Position numbers and translations under genes: made by a program
Part shown: positions 1 to 9,524 of the stretch, in pieces
Position numbering within the stretch: position 1 is the stretch's first letter
How the letters are laid out: each line of letters opens with the position of its first letter
The notes under the pieces: model-generated
Told to the model about the DNA's origin: nothing
Seen by the model: the letters and a program-made list of their open reading frames with translations, nothing else
Database searches by the model: none
From: Gracilaria domingensis
Lineage: Eukaryota > Rhodophyta > Florideophyceae > Gracilariales > Gracilariaceae
Direction of reading: 5' to 3'
NCBI GenBank assembly: GCA_022539475.1
Contig: VCMS01000449.1
Coordinates: 1-29,584 of the forward strand
DNA length: 29,584 nt

Positions 1-41
1 GCGATTTCTGGTGCTGGTTGGGACATAGGCTGCTCTTTCGT

Positions 42-272
42 TTATCGCATCTTGAGGTATGCTTGTTGCATGGGCATTCTTGGTGTCCTTGGTTGTGAGT
101 TCTCGCTTCGACACCTTTCGCGCTTTACGATGATGGTAGGCTGGTAATCTAACCGATCTCTTTCCTTCTTCTTCTTCCTTTGCGAGTTACTAGGTCCCTT
201 CGACTTTTCTAGCTCAACGTTTCTGTTTTGTTTTATCAATGGTAGGTTCCATCGCATTTCAAATGCATCCAA
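42..272 (-). pseudogene. Degenerate lysine-rich ORF in D'
   Basis: A 76-codon reading frame, rich in Lys and Arg, begins DAFEMRW. The D copy at 14525-14827 begins NAFEMRW but then changes frame relative to this one, so at least one copy is shifted. I do not recognise the product. It lies at the far end of D from the exon-like ORF, beyond the hairpin trio. It could be a decayed element-encoded basic protein or chance coding. Confidence 0.3.
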
Positions 273-363
273 CGGAGAATTGACTAACTTATGGATACTT
301 TCTGCTTGCGTATACAGGTAAATGACTTTTGATGCGGACGTATCTCACGAGTTGCAGGTGCAG

Positions 364-520
364 GTTCCTCAAGTAGGGAACCATGCATCTGGGCATGGTT
401 CCCTACATGAGGAACGGAGAGGATGACGCGCTTCGCGCCTCATCCTCTCGGAGTGCGTATTTGTTCTACCGATACAGCACTATGGAGGAGGTGCAGTCTG
501 CGGCATCTGCCGCAGATTGC
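364..520. repeat. Three consecutive hairpins in D'
   Basis: Three inverted repeats follow one another. Positions 364-415 form a stem of about 23 bp with one mismatch and the 6-nt loop ATCTGG. Positions 417-449 form a stem around GAGAGGATGA / TCATCCTCTC. Positions 493-520 form a shorter stem on TCTGCGGCA / TGCCGCAGA. The matching trio in D is at 14278-14434. They lie just beyond the stop codon of the ORF at 653-930, so they would fall in its 3' untranslated region if it is transcribed. Confidence 0.85.
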
Positions 521-652
521 GCCTACACCCGCTCCATCATGGGGAAATGGTACATGTAATATAGCAAAGTAGTGGTTAGCAAAAGCGGTCGATAGAAGAA
601 TAGATACGAATAAAACGGTATGATTTCATAATGGGCATCATCTGTACTAGCA

Positions 653-930
653 CTAGTATTCCATGCGTTGCAGGGTATCATTCCGCAGAAGGTATCGTGT
701 AATGTGCACCTTAATGGAAACTGAACCTAGACTTCGCGAAATACCGTTCAGGTAGCCCTCAACTAAAGAACTAGCATGAGTGGAAAACCCACCAGTATTT
801 ACTGCACAGCGATTCTGGACGACCCAAGCAATTATCTGCAAATTTTGAAATAATTGATCTCGATATTTCTTCAAAAATTTACTGGACGACCCTTGCCAAT
901 TTCTGGACGACCCTCGCCAAAAACTAGCAT
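653..930 (-). pseudogene. Orphan second exon of the C-D gene
   Basis: This encodes 91 residues, starting ASFWRGSS and ending LQRMEY. It matches the second exon of the two-exon gene at 13601-14145. A splice-acceptor-like TCTCTTGCAG sits immediately upstream on the minus strand. The first exon is absent here because the duplicated segment stops at 946, inside what would be the intron. Unlike the copy at 13867-14145 it keeps one continuous frame: it has five T's where the other has six. The frame stays open upstream to 1030 in unrelated sequence. No domain is recognised. Confidence 0.6.
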
Positions 931-946
931 CTGCAAGAGACAGACG

Positions 947-1208
947 CACTAGACCCGTGAGAGCCGGAGGGGCGCTCGGGTGTACTAAACCCCCGAGACT
1001 CCAACCTCCCACACTAAATGGTAAAGTCAAGCACCAACTAGGCTAACTCGACCCCAGTTCGGTTCTACAGTCACCAATTGGTAAGTCTAGTAGTTGTCTA
1101 TTAGTCTTGCTGACCTTGAGGGTGATACGTGCCTGCCGCACACCAGTGCAGGCATATTTACCACTTGGTCACCGAGCACTATAAGAAACGGCAGGTGCTG
1201 CCGACCTA
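947..1208. other. Non-coding stretch between D' and the pogo remnant
   Basis: No credible gene. It begins with CACTAGACCC directly abutting D', and contains a second CCCACACTAAA at about 1009-1018. A short inverted repeat, GCCTGC / GCAGGC, lies near 1132-1154. CACTA is the conserved terminus of the CACTA/EnSpm transposon superfamily, so this may be an element end, but no partner end was found. Confidence 0.4.
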
Positions 1209-2050
1209 TTAGGTGTCACGCGTTTCATTCCTCCGCAAGGTCGAGCCCACGCAGGGCTTCCCAATCACAGCTCGCACCGACCAGGTATACCACACAGCAG
1301 TAAGGTGTTTTGTATCTCTATCACATTTCGTTTTGAGACCTTCGTGGTTGGCGGACGAAATAACGAATCTCTTCTCCGTTTCTGTCAAATTGATAGTAAC
1401 TTACTTTTGGTCCATGTTCCATACAGTTTTCAAGTCGTCGGTGATTCCAGGGTTCAGCTTTTGGCAAAGTTTCATGCCTGTAACCAATGCTTCGACGTGT
1501 TCTAGGTTCTGTGCGGCAATGTTTGATCTCTTTTGGCTTTCAATTTTCCTATATGTGACATCTTTGTGTCTCGCACGAAGACTACGTATCGAGTCATCTG
1601 ACGGCTATCCATTGAGAAACGTTTCTCTGCCGTCATCGGCAAGCTTAGCGGTGATGAACTTCAGTCTCTCGGTCCCCCAAGCAAAGCCGTGATCCGCTTT
1701 CTCTCGCATTCTGAGACGACTGTGCGCTTCTCAAGATATGTAAGGACAGCTTTTTGTCCAGCTTGGGGATGGTGGTTGGAGTCGTCATATTTTTTTTCTC
1801 GAATGCTCTCCATTACCTTTTGTTGTAAGCAAAAAACAGTGTCGTTGGAGAGCTGATAAAGTCTTGCGACTTTTTGTATGGGTTTGTTGACTTTCATTTG
1901 CTTTATGGCTTTCTCTCTCTGTGCTTGTATGGGTTTGATTGTCTTTGCGGCTCGTTTGACTTTTAGACTTTGGCGTCGCATTGATTCAGTGGCTATCTTT
2001 GCCAATTTGTGACGACGGTGTATATTGTAGACAGATCGTGTTAGCTGCAA
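1209..2050 (-). pseudogene. pogo-like (Tc1/mariner, DDE) transposase remnant
   Basis: The N-terminal 129 codons (2050 to 1661) carry a psq-type helix-turn-helix, with NKPIQKVARLYQLSNDTV matching the class in which a regulatory helix is followed by 'KLY.v...T'. The reading then shifts frame. From about 1660 to 1209 the minus strand encodes a long matching tail containing TVWNMDQ, the position of the first catalytic Asp of the DDE domain, then VISSANHEGLKTK and HLTAVWYT. An in-frame TAA follows NMDQK and another stop interrupts the region after ETFLNG. Only the first part of the catalytic domain remains; the later DDE residues are missing. It is clearly dead. Family assignment rests on motif order, not an alignment. 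Confidence 0.7.
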
Positions 2051-2669
2051 TGTATACGCTGAGGGTTGTTCGTTGGGACACTCATTTTAGCACGTTTTTG
2101 TTTGAATTGCGTATCGTTTACCGTAAAGAAGAGCAACGATTGTTGCTGAAGACGCGTAGAAGAGAATACAGCGTCATTGACGGAAGTGCGCGCTTTTTCG
2201 TTTGAACTTTCTACGCATCTCTGAAGAAGTCTAGACTACTGTCGCCCTTCTCTCAAAGTCAATTGGGGGGCTACTACGGCCTATAAGGGGCAGTATTGGG
2301 CTCCACTGGCCCGCTGTTCCAAATTAGGCGATGTTCCAGATTGCCCTGCCCAGGAAGGTATGAGCCGCTAAAGGGCTGTCTCCGACTCTTGCCTGTGCTG
2401 TTTGCACGATGCAAAAGGGGGTTCATGTATTTGAACTTTTTGCTCGTTATCACGAGAATAGAGACATATTTCGCAAAACTTAAAAGCTATGTGACTTTTC
2501 CTTTGATTCAATCCTAGGGGATCGCAGTGACAAAGAACCGCCTGTCACGGCATTCAGGCTCCATGCGTACGTGGCATAGGAGTCAGAATGCAGTTTTTTT
2601 GCAGCTGCTTCGCTTACTTTTGGAGCGCACCACCACGACTCTCCACGGACTCTCCAGCACTCTCACTTG
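2051..2669. other. Intergenic, no gene seen
   Basis: Short open frames here have no recognisable protein character. The stretch separates the divergently transcribed pogo remnant and the ORF starting at 2767, so it should hold the promoter of the latter, but no clear core element was identified. Confidence 0.3.
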
Positions 2670-2715
2670 GGACGGCTCGTTCTCGCATACTCGGACGGCT
2701 CGTTCTCGCATACTC
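2670..2715. repeat. Perfect 23-bp tandem duplication
   Basis: The 23-bp unit beginning GGACGGCTCG and ending GCATACTC occurs at 2670-2692 and again, unchanged, at 2693-2715. It lies about 50 bp before the preferred start codon at 2767. It may be a recent slippage or a duplicated upstream site. Confidence 0.95.
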
Positions 2716-2766
2716 TTTTTCGTTGCCATCCGAATCTTGTCGCAATCCATCGGCCTACATGCAAGT

Positions 2767-3477
2767 ATGGGTTCCCCACAACCTACGCCGACGGTCCTCG
2801 CCGCAGTATGCAAAGACAGTGAGATGCACAAGGCGTATGTTTTCCTCTGCAGTCTGTCAGTAGAAAACTTAAGAGAAATCTACAAGTTCTGGGAAGTCGG
2901 CAAACACTTCAAACAAACCCCAAATGGTAAGCCAATACTTATAGCTCACCTGACCGTTTTTATTTACGATAACTGCGTCGAAAGAGGTCTTTCAACCATA
3001 CGCGCCGTTCTCGAAGGACAAGAATGGAATTATCCCACATTTGAGAAGAAATGGGCATTGGTTTACCGAGATCCACCGCTTCCCATTATACCCGCCTTGC
3101 GCGAAATCTCTTCGTGCCAACCGTCTGAAGTAGTAGAGAAAGTGAAAAGATTTCCCGAGCTTGTAATGCGTAGCAGCTCGAAGCGCAAAGCGGAGAATCC
3201 AGCGAGAAGTAGGAGTACTCCAGAGAAGAAAAGTCGAATTTCGAAATCGACTGCAGTCGACCTGACCGTAGAAGAAGACGCAAAACCGAAAGCAAAATCA
3301 GTTAAGCAGAAGCCGTTTACTTTGTCGGAATTTACGCGTTTGATGTTGTTAATCCGCGATGATCCGGAATGTCGTCCGGCCTATATCAGAGCATCACAAA
3401 CTATAACGAAGAGATCGGATCTGGATAGAAAGAAGAAACCTGTCGATGAATGGGTGAACGTTATCGAAAAGAGATAA
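2767..3477 (+). CDS. Basic nuclear-type protein with a possible SAP-like helix pair, unknown function
   Basis: I chose the ATG at 2767 (236 residues) because upstream codons in the same frame run through the tandem duplication and do not look like protein. Residues about 25-60 (LSVENLREIYKF, then GKHFKQTPNGKPILIAHL) resemble the two-helix SAP DNA-binding fold, in which 'L.EL......G.K.eLi..L' is typical. This is a weak match. Residues about 135-165 hold a strong nuclear-localisation-like basic run, SSSKRKAENPARSRSTPEKK. The C-terminus (SEFTRLMLLIRDD, then ASQTITKRSDLDRKKKPVDE) looks helical and basic. The stop lies 12 bp before repeat E. The frame is intact and not duplicated in the window. 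It may be a host DNA-binding protein or an element-encoded one. Confidence 0.6.
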   Translation: MGSPQPTPTVLAAVCKDSEMHKAYVFLCSLSVENLREIYKFWEVGKHFKQTPNGKPILIAHLTVFIYDNCVERGLSTIRAVLEGQEWNYPTFEKKWALVYRDPPLPIIPALREISSCQPSEVVEKVKRFPELVMRSSSKRKAENPARSRSTPEKKSRISKSTAVDLTVEEDAKPKAKSVKQKPFTLSEFTRLMLLIRDDPECRPAYIRASQTITKRSDLDRKKKPVDEWVNVIEKR

Positions 3478-3489
3478 AATGATCCTTCT

Positions 3490-3800
3490 CGTCTGTGTTC
3501 TGCAAAGTGGAATATAGTCTGTTCGCTTTAGAAACTAAGCTAGTTTTTGGGCTATTTGGGGCGCGCGAGCGGGTGGCAGAGGCTGGCACTCAAAAAATTA
3601 AGAAATTTTGGAATATTGAATTCCATCTCGCGCAGTTTAATTCTTGGGTCTCTTAGTTTTTGTAGAGGTTCTACTTCGCCGCACCACCCCATCCACTCTT
3701 TTCCCCGACCCTCTCTCAAATCTGCGCTCGTGCTAGTTTGCGTTTCCATTTTCTCCCAAGTGGCGATGCAAGTCGCAACTCATCTCATGTCAACCACCCT
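3490..3800. repeat. Segment E (inverted copy of about 29218-29528)
   Basis: The reverse complement of 29218-29528 matches with scattered substitutions and small indels; coordinates sum to about 33018. The sharp end is at 3490, starting CGTCTGTGTTCTGC, preceded by GATCCTTCT. In the other copy the same end is preceded by CCACACTAAA. The match fades after about 3790. It carries the 3' coding tail of the element gene present in full at 28136-29303. Confidence 0.9.
3716..3800 (-). pseudogene. C-terminal tail of the coiled-coil element gene
   Basis: Read on the minus strand this encodes DELRLASPLGRKWKRKLAR and ends AQI-stop. The second copy encodes DELRLALQHGRKWKRKLAR and ends VQF-stop at 29301-29303. 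Conservation at the protein level across diverged DNA copies, followed by about 225 bp to the segment terminus, suggests this is the true 3' end of an element-encoded gene. Nothing of the rest of the gene was recognised to the right of 3800. Confidence 0.5.
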
Positions 3801-4085
3801 GCTATTCATTCTCATCTATCATGGCTCCCCACCTTAGAATTCTAGAAGCAAATTTTATTTACTTTGCGCTCTTTGCCGCGAGAAGAGACCCGCCGACTGC
3901 ACCTATCACTCGCTGTCGCCTACCGATTTCGTCGTGCGTCCCGCCGCTTCCAGGTACAGCCCGACCATGTACTCACGGCACATCGCCGGTGCCGTCTTCG
4001 CGCCCTCCGCCTCCCGCGCGTTGGACACCACAACCATTGGCAGCGCGCTCATCACACCCCAGAACAGTTTCATCCTCTCGCCAAA

Positions 4086-5188
4086 CTAGCCCTGTTGGAG
4101 ATGATGCCTTTCGTGTCGGTACTGTTCCCGCAGCAGCGTCAGGCTCAGCTTCATTGCCACCAACTCGCAGTTGCTCCATCGCGCGATGTACGCAGTCATC
4201 ACTCCCGTGTCGGTTACCCCGTAAACATCCGCACGGCATCCACCACAGAAGCTTGGGAACGCTTCCTTCATCTTCCCGAATGATACAGATCCACTTTCGT
4301 CCTTTATTTCAGTCCTAACCTTTTCGAATGCACCTGCTGCAACGATTTCGGAGGACACGATGCCGACGCATAGAGAGAAGCTGGAGAAAGCGCGAAAATA
4401 CGTTCAGTTAGAGCACCTTCGGAAGAGAAGTAACCTCCAACGGTCCTGAACGATTTAGTGAAGGTACGTATCATAATATCAATACTACGCGTATCTACAC
4501 TATCACAGTGATGATGCCCCGAAACACCTCGTTTGGTCGGTCCAAGGGCGCCAATGGAATGCGCCTCATCCACGTATAAGCAGGCATCATTCTTATTTTT
4601 GACTGCGACAACCTGGCAAAGATTGCACATCTGACCTTCCACTGAGTACATACTCTCGACAACCGTCATGATTCGTTTCCACAGAGGGCTCTTGTCAGGG
4701 TATCCCGTAGCAATGCCAACAAGAATATTACTTTCCTACGATTCTGCCAAATTATGTTCAAACACGCGAATCCTGGCGCCGAATGAGCGACCGTCGACCA
4801 TGACAGACGCGTCATTCATCAGGCCGGAGATGGCGAGATCGCCCCTACCCACAATAGCTGGGATGATCTGCCAGTTGGTGGTAAGGACGGTGCCAACCAC
4901 GATGGCATCTTTCTTACCAAAATCTTTGGCGACCGTGCGCTCCAGCTTGCGTACAAGCTCAGAGCGCCCCGTAGACACAGACACATTGCACGAAGCGACA
5001 CCACACTGATCTAAGACATCGGTGACGTACGAGTGAACACTTCCAAGAACCTCAGCATACCCCAGGTAATTGCACCTGCCCAAGTTACGAAACCTCGTAA
5101 CCCTGGCAGTAGGGTCCGGAGACATGGAAGAATGCTCGGCCGCGGGAGTGACATCGGCCTGAATGGGCGTGTACGCTGGATGAACCAA
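4086..5188 (-). pseudogene. Serine palmitoyltransferase, LCB2-type subunit, truncated and broken
   Basis: LCB2 is the PLP-dependent catalytic subunit that condenses serine with palmitoyl-CoA in the ER, the first step of sphingolipid synthesis. One frame runs from 5188 to 4304 with a single in-frame TAG at 4736-4738. It shows FRNLGRCNYLGYAE, GRSELVRKLERTVA, GRGDLAISGLMNDAS, ARIRVFEHN, then VVESMYSVEG, YVDEAHSIGALGP and the PLP-lysine motif RTFTKSF. A second frame (4358-4086) continues with DVYGVTDTGVMTAYIA, resembling the family's 'iYG..dSPv.P' stretch. The N-terminal roughly 150 residues expected for the family are missing upstream of 5188, and the C-terminus is not recognisable. A host gene fragment, probably not functional. 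A small intron in place of the shift near 4330 cannot be excluded. Confidence 0.85.
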
Positions 5189-5500
5189 CCAACCAAGGGG
5201 GCATCATGCGCGCTCCTTAGCTCTCTTCAAGACTTCGCCCATATGAACATCAATTTAGGGCTATAAATGGCCGATTAGTGGCCGTAATTATTTCCAAAAT
5301 AGATTTAATTGGCCGTATAATGGGCGTGTACAGTACAGTGGCCATTTGGATGCCTTGCCGTATTGTATTCTATGGATCGTTATTGGTACAAAATGTAGCA
5401 GCAGAGATAATGATGACGAAATATGGTCTCCATTGGACCCAGATCATACAACGCAATTATGATTTGGACCAGTTCCACGTCATTTATTTCTATATCGCTA
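5189..5500. other. AT-richer spacer, no gene seen
   Basis: A stretch of about 300 bp between the 5' side of the LCB2 fragment and the first recognisable ECM29 sequence. It contains several loosely repeated GGCCGTAAT/GGCCGTATAA-like words at 5260-5320 but no coding signal I can support. Confidence 0.3.
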
Positions 5501-5519
5501 CTCTTCTCAGCTCACGTCC

Positions 5520-8500
5520 TGGCGCGCCTGCTACCGGCGCTGGTCACAACGCTCTCTACGCCGTCCGCTGCCGCGTGCGGTGGGTGCCTGCACCAAAGGC
5601 GCGCCGCTCCTCCGCGACGCGCTGTGCGCCAGCGGCTACACCGCGCTGTTCTACCTAGCGCTGCGCATCCCGTCGCTGCTGCTGGCCGACCCCACAGCCG
5701 CCCCGCGCTTCTCCTCGAGCGCGAGCGCGCTGGCGCCCCCGCCGCCCGTGCCCACCGCCGCCGAGTAGGCGCTGGTCACGCTGTCGCTTTTCGTGTCGCT
5801 GAGCACGCGCGACTCGTCGCCATTTCGCGCCGCCGCGCTGGGCGCGCTCATGCCCGCCATGCTCGACGCGCGCCCGCTGTGAGAGCCGGCGTGCGCCACC
5901 GCCGTACACTGGGCTGAAGACATCTTCTCCTTAGCTGACACGCACGCGCGCCTTATCGAAGTCCTCGCCGCCTCCAACGCCAGCCCACGCGTCATGCAAC
6001 TCGCCGCTGCCGGGATGCGCCGGCGCAAACTCGCGCGCCACGCCGCGCTAGCGCGCGGGAGCCACCCCCGCCGCTTGCGCCCATTATCGCAGTGTACGGA
6101 GCGCATTGCGAGCGCCACTAGCCGCGTAGCTGCTCCGTGGCGGCATATCTGCTGTTTGCGCTGCGCTGCCTAGTGCAGCAGCTCGCGCCGGCACGCCGGT
6201 TGCAGCTGCTGCCCGCCGCCAATCTGCACGTGCTGTTGCGCGCCGACGCGGACGCGTTGCACGCGCTGCGAGCCGCGCTGAGCACCGCGCAGCAGCGGCT
6301 GCTGCAGCCGCGCTGGCGGTGGTGCTGCTGGCTTCGAACGCGCCCTCGCTGGGCGAGCAGGTGGCACGCGCGCTACGGCATGAGCTGCAAGACTTGTTCT
6401 CGCTCATTGCCCCCAGTCTGCCTTGGGAGTTGTATTTGTGCGCTTCTCGTCGCCGTCTGCTGCGACGCGCTCTCCAATATCGTATACTTCCCCCCAAGGG
6501 TCAGCAAGATATTGTTGGAAACCTCGTCCGGTCTCTGACCGCCGGCGAGCGGGCTGCGGTGATCGTCCCGGGCAATCAAGGAGTGTTTCTCGAGTTCAGC
6601 GGCGTGGAAGTGGAATCCAACACGGCTGGCGCGCGCTCTGGTACCAACGAGGAGCTCTGTAGTCCGGCTCAAGACATGGGTCAACCTGGAACAGTCGCAA
6701 GCGCGCAGCATTGGCAGTTCCCTCTTGAATAATGATATCGCCGCCGAACAGCTTCGACTGCACGTGAAGAGTCTTTTGCTGCGCTTGTATGTGTACTGCC
6801 ATCACCCGATATAGAGCGTTCGCATTGCTATGCGCTCAATTATATCCGCGGTGGTCAAGACTTCTGGTCACGGCTCAGTGGCCGAGGCGATCAAGGCGAA
6901 CTTGCTTGCAGTGACGGACCACTGCATCAAGTCAATCGTTTCCCGGCAATGGCGTTCGCGAGAAGCGGGGTGCGCCGCGCTTCGCGACGTTCTTGCCTCC
7001 CGCACATGGGAGGAGGTGAAGGACTCTTTAAAGGATTTCTGGTACTACACACTGAGGGCTATGGATGATATGAAGGAAAGTGTGCGAAAGAGTGCTCAAG
7101 GCACTGGAAGGGCACTCTCGGAACTTTCGATATATCTACGTAATCCAAACTATTTGGGTGAAGAGGAATCGGCTCAAGCCGTTGACGTTGTACTGTCTGT
7201 GCTTATGACGTCCTTCACACACAGAGCCGAGGAGGTGAGAGCGCTCGTGTCAAAGACTCTGTCCGAGATCACACGACATGGAGGAACGGCCTTGCGGTCG
7301 TCTGTGCCGGATTTGATCGCGAATCTGTTGGACGTTGCGACAGAGCTCGAGCCGCAAATCTTAAACTACGCGGAGTATCATGTAGCCTCACCGGAGGAGC
7401 TGCAAAACGCTCTGGTCACTGCATCGAGTATGTCCTCGTCCTCTTTGATCGAGTCGATTGAAAGGCTCATAGGGCAAGTTGACGAGACAATCGCGGCGGA
7501 GGTGGTTCCGAATCTGGCACGATTGGCTCGCGTAGGAGTGGGAATTCCTACGCGTGCAGCGACGGCAAGGTTGATGTCGAGCGTTCTGCAATCCAGAGCA
7601 GTGGTCATGGAACCATATGCTGCAAAGCTGCAGTTTTCAGCGGCAAGCGCTGCGGGCATGGAGCGCAACGCAATGCTTCGAAAGGCATGGTGTAAGGCCG
7701 CTGGCAGAGGTTCAAAGTTGTGTCGCGTCGATGAAGTTGCAAAGTATTGCAAACAAAATTAGCAAGAAGGCCACATCGGAGTATCCTCGGGATCGCGCGC
7801 TTGCCTCGTCTCTCGCTGCTGGGTTGTGTCGGATGGCGCCCGATACGACCCAGCAGCACGCAAGCTCTATACGGCCCTTCGCATACATGGGGCGCCCTGA
7901 AACAGACGACGACGGAGGAGATGACAGCAAGAACTGGAAAGACGCCTGGAATAAAGGTGCGCCAAGTACTCAGGCCGGGCTTCGTTTGTACGCAAAGGCG
8001 ATTGTTGAAATATGTGAGCAACGGCTATCTACTTCTGCTCAGTACCGCGTGAAAAGGAACGCCGCAGCCACGCTAGGGGACCTCACGAACGCTTCAAATG
8101 ACATTGTCGATGTACAGTACATGTCGCGAAGCGCAAAAACGTTGTTAGCGGTGCTTCCAGGTCATATTTGGAAAGGACAGCATGTTGCAATTGAGGCCAT
8201 TGGGTCTTTGGCAGATTTCTGTTCAAGCGCATCTTTGTGGGAGTCGTGCGGAGGGAGCGTAGCTGTTGTGCAGCCTGTGCTGTCCGAATCTGATCGAGGG
8301 AAGAAGGATTATCGAATTGCAGCAATTGATGCGGCGAGGAAGGTGCTGGTTAACACCCGAGAAACCGTTTGCCTGTACGAGAAAGTCAGGGACCACTTGT
8401 CAGAGCTCGTGTCTCCAAACTCGTCGGATGTAAACGCTAGCGTACCAAATGTGTCACAGATGGTGTGGGAAACTGGGTCTGATGCAGATGCTGTTGATGC

Positions 8501-9020
8501 TTGGAACAAAACGCGAAAGTCGCAAAAGCTATTGTGCAAAGCAGCGATTCAGTGCCTGCAATCTTCAATCACAAGGGTGGCGGGCGTTGAGAAGCTAGAA
8601 GAACACGTACTTAATTTGCTGTGTGTGTTTGAAGAATTAATGCAGAACGATTGGGACATTCGACTAACTGTACTTCAAGCCATTGAGAAGTTGTCCGAAC
8701 GTTTCTCCAAACATGAACTGCAATTTAGAAACTCCCTGGAGCGCACTGAGGCATTGATTAAACGATTAGTAAACCTCAGCAAAAACGGCATTCACGAACC
8801 CAAGTATAAAGTGCTAAGAAATAGTGGGTTAACAATTCTTGATCACTTGGTCAACGTTTCCAAGGATTCTACGGCAATGAAGGGTGTGATTGTAGAAGAC
8901 ACGCTAATTGCGATCCAGAGGTCTCGGAACGAAGATTCCGAGCCTTGGGTGCGATCCGTTGCAATTAAACTATGCACGGCGTTGGCATTTCGTGATCATA
9001 GTTTAGGCTGGGGCTTTTGA
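5520..9020 (+). pseudogene. ECM29: ECM29 proteasome adaptor/scaffold (HEAT-repeat protein), decayed copy 1
   Basis: ECM29 is a very long HEAT-repeat protein that binds the 26S proteasome. The best-kept part, 6830-7762, contains QWRSREAGCAALRDVL, RAMDDMKESVRKSA, RAEEVRALVSKTLSEI and ELEPQILNY, matching the metazoan protein's 'DDIKESVRKAA', 'TEVRALSINTL' and 'LEPQVLNY'. The frame changes by one base near 7752-7762, and the match continues to 9018 with WKDAWNKGAPSTQAGLRLYAKAI, equivalent to the family's '[20 protein letters not shown]'. Upstream (5520-6830) the match is weaker and spread over three frames with several stops; AVHWAEDIFSLADTHARL fits the N-terminal Ecm29 domain. The extreme N-terminus was not found. 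With multiple shifts and stops in the 5' half, this is a pseudogene, or a gene with very many errors. Confidence 0.85.
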
Positions 9021-9524
9021 GGTTGAAAAGTAGAGCTTAGGCAGTTAGGCAAAGAGGTTCGGCTAATCTGTGTGTTTACGTATCTACCTGGTGACCGTCC
9101 AACGACTATGAATAACTCAATCGCGCGCCACTCACTTGGAAGCGCGGTCCCTTTTAGCTCATTCTAGGTAATCCAAGTAAGCTTTGAACGCAACTGAAGC
9201 TAGTTGTAATCGCCTTTACATGCGTGCGGTGTACGCGTCGGTAGTTACTCGTTGGGGGATGCTGTGCTTGAGACCTTGGGTGAGCACCAGACGCATGTGT
9301 TCCATCTGTTCATGCCGAATGAAAGCGCGTTAACTCTGCATCATCACCCGGGGTGCATGTGTATAAAAGAAGAACAGAAAGCTAATGGTCTGAACTCGGA
9401 ACCGGCGACCACATTCTGATGACGACGATAGAGTGCATCAGTGACGGCTTTTCAGGATAATCTTGCTTCCCTCGACGTGCCAATGATGTCGCCCAAAGGC
9501 TGGCAGTAACATTTTCTCGTGGTG
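9021..9524. other. Convergent intergenic region, copy 1
   Basis: This separates the 3' ends of ECM29 (+) and the lectin pseudogene (-). No ORF with protein character. It is duplicated at 25759-26281. It should contain the 3' untranslated regions of both ancestral genes, but no clear polyadenylation signal was identified. Confidence 0.4.

Larger units (their letters stand above)
1..946. repeat. Segment D' (inverted copy of 13851-14797)
   Basis: The reverse complement of this stretch matches 13851-14797 almost base for base, including the 91-residue exon-like ORF, three hairpins and a lysine-rich degenerate ORF. Coordinates sum to 14797-14798, and the one-base step is an extra T in the 13920 copy. 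The copy runs off the left edge, so its outer end is not seen. Its inner end is sharp: the bases CAGACG at 941-946 are followed by CACTAGACCC, which has no counterpart beside the other copy. Confidence 0.93.

Noticed and set aside
1213..1692. 159-codon plus-strand frame
   Set aside because: It overlaps antisense the recognisable pogo transposase remnant and has no protein character of its own.
3821..4318. 165-codon plus-strand frame rich in Pro, Ser and Arg
   Set aside because: It is low-complexity antisense of the 3' part of the LCB2 remnant and its GC-rich flank, with no motif.
7617..7762. Intron rather than frameshift in ECM29 copy 1
   Set aside because: The protein match continues on both sides without missing residues, and no GT donor lies close enough to AG at the junction to give a plausible intron. 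A one-base shift is simpler.
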